Made by a program: the position numbers and the translations under genes
Notes under the pieces: model-generated
Database searches by the model: none
Seen by the model: only the letters and a program-made list of their open reading frames with translations
Told to the model about the DNA's origin: nothing
In this document: positions 63,013-64,000 of the stretch, in pieces
Numbering within the stretch: the first letter of the stretch is position 1
Layout of the letters: each line of letters begins with the position of its first letter
Origin: Streptomyces sp. WAC 01529
GTDB taxonomy: Bacteria; Actinomycetota; Actinomycetes; Streptomycetales; Streptomycetaceae
Length of the DNA: 64,000 bases
Assembly (NCBI RefSeq): GCF_003945545.1
Contig: NZ_CP029617.1
Span: forward strand, 2,119,001 to 2,183,000
Direction: 5' to 3'

Positions 63013-63558
63013 TCACGGCGTCGGTCCGGGCCTGGGCTCGCCCCGGTAGGTGCCGAAGAACCAGCGGTTTCCCTCGGGGTCCGCGATGCCGAACTCGCGG
63101 CTGCCGTACGGCTTGTCCTCGATCTCACCGACGATCTTCACGCCGGCCTCGGTGAGGCGGGCGTACAGGGCGTCCACCTCGTCGGTGACGACATAGGCGC
63201 CGGAGGTGCCGGGCTTCCCGCATGCCTCTCCGGGGGCGTCCGGGTCGTACGAGCCGAGCATGATGCCGCCGCCCTCGGGCCAGTCCAGCTGGGCGTGGGC
63301 GACGCGGGCGCCGTCCTCGTAGACGGCCGTCCGCCGGAAGCCGACGGTGTCGACGAGGAAGTCGATCAGGGCGGGGGCGTCCTGGGCCTGGAGGGTCGGC
63401 CAGACGGCGGGGTCCCGCTGGGGGGAGGGGGTGGTGGTGTCGAGGTGCGGCTTCGCTGTGGTGTCGGGTTCGGGTGAGGTGCGGTGCTGTTTCGCTGTGG
63501 TGTCGGGTTCGGGTGAGGAGGAGTGCTGCTTCGCTGTGGTGTCCGGTGTGGTGTTCAT
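63013..63558 (-). CDS. VOC-family (glyoxalase-like) protein
   Basis: A 181-residue protein whose C-terminal 130 residues are a vicinal-oxygen-chelate domain: ALIDFLVDTVGFRRTAVYED, AYVVTDEVDALYARLTEAGVKIV and FGIADPEGNRWFFGTY. The N-terminal 45 residues are three near-identical 13-residue repeats (PDTTAKQH...), not part of the fold. Activity is unknown. ATG 63558 lies 5 nt after the AraC-type gene's stop, so the two are an operon. Confidence 0.88.
   Translation of the reverse strand: MNTTPDTTAKQHSSSPEPDTTAKQHRTSPEPDTTAKPHLDTTTPSPQRDPAVWPTLQAQDAPALIDFLVDTVGFRRTAVYEDGARVAHAQLDWPEGGGIMLGSYDPDAPGEACGKPGTSGAYVVTDEVDALYARLTEAGVKIVGEIEDKPYGSREFGIADPEGNRWFFGTYRGEPRPGPTP
63440..63556 (-). repeat. 39-bp tandem repeat at the VOC gene 5' end
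   Basis: The segment TTCGCTGTGGTGTC recurs at 63452, 63491 and 63530, exactly 39 bp apart. It encodes three 13-residue units and keeps the reading frame. Confidence 0.88.
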
Positions 63559-63563
63559 GGCTT

Positions 63564-64000
63564 CTACTCTTCGCCTCCGCCGTGCGCCCCGGCTTGGATA
63601 TTCCGGCACTCTTCCGCCAGCCAGCGGGTGGGGCTCGCCTCCGTGTACTGGTGGAAGTCCCGTACGAGGTGGGAGTGGTCGTAGTAGCCCGTGTCGGCGG
63701 CGACCCGCGCCAGGTCCGGCGGGCCGCCCGCCGCCACGGCCCGCACCACGGCGGCCTTGGCGTGCTGGAAGCGCATGAGGCGGGCTGCCTGTTTGGGGCT
63801 CAGGCCGGTCTCGGCGCGGAAGAGGGCGGTCAGGCGGCGCTCGCTGAGCACCACGTGCCGGGACAGGCCGCCGAGGGTGCCCGCGCCTCGGTGCCGGGCC
63901 AGCCAGGCCCAGGCCTCGGTGACCTCAGGGCGTACGGATCCGGCGGCGCGGGCGTCCGCGGCGCGCTGTCTCAGGTAGCCGGTCAGGAGGGCGAAGCGGT
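63564..64000 (-). CDS. AraC-family transcriptional regulator, partial
   Basis: The 3' part of a regulator gene that runs off the window end; 145 codons are visible. Two helix-turn-helix units of AraC type are seen: LGGLSRHVVLSERRLTALFRAETG and DLARVAADTGYYDHSHLVRDFHQY, followed by PTRW. The N-terminal ligand domain lies outside. Its stop is 5 nt before the VOC start, so it probably regulates its own operon. Confidence 0.88.
   Translation of the reverse strand, partial: RFALLTGYLRQRAADARAAGSVRPEVTEAWAWLARHRGAGTLGGLSRHVVLSERRLTALFRAETGLSPKQAARLMRFQHAKAAVVRAVAAGGPPDLARVAADTGYYDHSHLVRDFHQYTEASPTRWLAEECRNIQAGAHGGGEE

Noticed and set aside
1-64000. tRNA, rRNA, insertion sequence, prophage or biosynthetic cluster
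   Set aside because: I looked for cloverleaf-like tracts, transposase or integrase motifs and synthase modules, and saw none.

Overview
The window is a stretch of Streptomyces core chromosome. It is very GC-rich with strong third-position GC bias, and GTG starts are frequent (TTG and probably CTG also occur). It carries an actinobacterial respiratory set (diheme QcrC, extended Rieske QcrA, lipoprotein CtaC, small CtaF). The gene order trpD - qcr/cta - nadA - cobalamin genes - pepA - lpd - sucB - aceE - lipB - lipA - glnA is, from memory, the S. coelicolor order. I see no tRNA or rRNA gene, CRISPR array, insertion sequence, prophage or secondary-metabolite cluster.

Layout. 1-10.6 kb: trpD, then the bc1-aa3 terminal respiratory chain as two minus-strand operons (ctaE-qcrC-qcrA-qcrB and ctaC-ctaD-ctaF). 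A lipoprotein L,D-transpeptidase and an atypical receiver protein lie between them. 11-17.3 kb: a cysteine desulfurase-TusA fusion, a PfkB-type sugar kinase, a small protein, a membrane-anchored secreted protein, the Fe-S carrier ErpA, and divergent NadA, which is itself a 4Fe-4S enzyme. 17.4-24 kb: an RND exporter, then a NarL-type two-component system that probably continues the pspA-pspAA operon. 24-34.2 kb: two methyltransferases interleaved with cobalamin nucleotide-loop genes (an MBL-CobU fusion, CobT, CobS) and three membrane proteins, one of them MprF-like. 34.3-43.3 kb: leucyl aminopeptidase, then the 2-oxoacid dehydrogenase parts Lpd (E3), a two-lipoyl E2, a GntR/FCD regulator and AceE (E1). 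44.4-53 kb: regulators and small enzymes (WYL regulator, SDR, DUF4240, SpoIIE-type phosphatase, GNAT, TIGR01777 epimerase, FAD oxidoreductase, HTH-TPR regulator). 53.2-58.6 kb: lipB-lipA, which lipoylates the E2 above, a DUF4191 protein, an RDD protein and glnA behind a GlnR box. 58.9-64 kb: a metallophosphoesterase, a BtuFCD-like ABC importer behind a cobalamin riboswitch, a VOC protein and a truncated AraC-type regulator.

Two metabolic themes link distant genes. E1/E2/E3 and the lipoate enzymes together make working 2-oxoacid dehydrogenase complexes. The riboswitch-controlled importer and CobU/CobT/CobS cover corrinoid uptake and nucleotide-loop assembly.

The structure not explained by genes is mostly repetitive or palindromic DNA. 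There is a 15-bp-period minisatellite at 29.5-30.1 kb, and a 62-bp tandem array with an inverted copy at 43.65-44.24 kb. Perfect palindromes sit on the ctaE start codon and on the aceE promoter, and repeated 13-bp palindromes lie before nadA. About ten genes have a -10-like hexamer 6-8 nt before the start codon, which suggests leaderless transcripts. I did not find a convincing wholly new multi-gene system. The strongest leads are these repeats and operators and the two fusion proteins.
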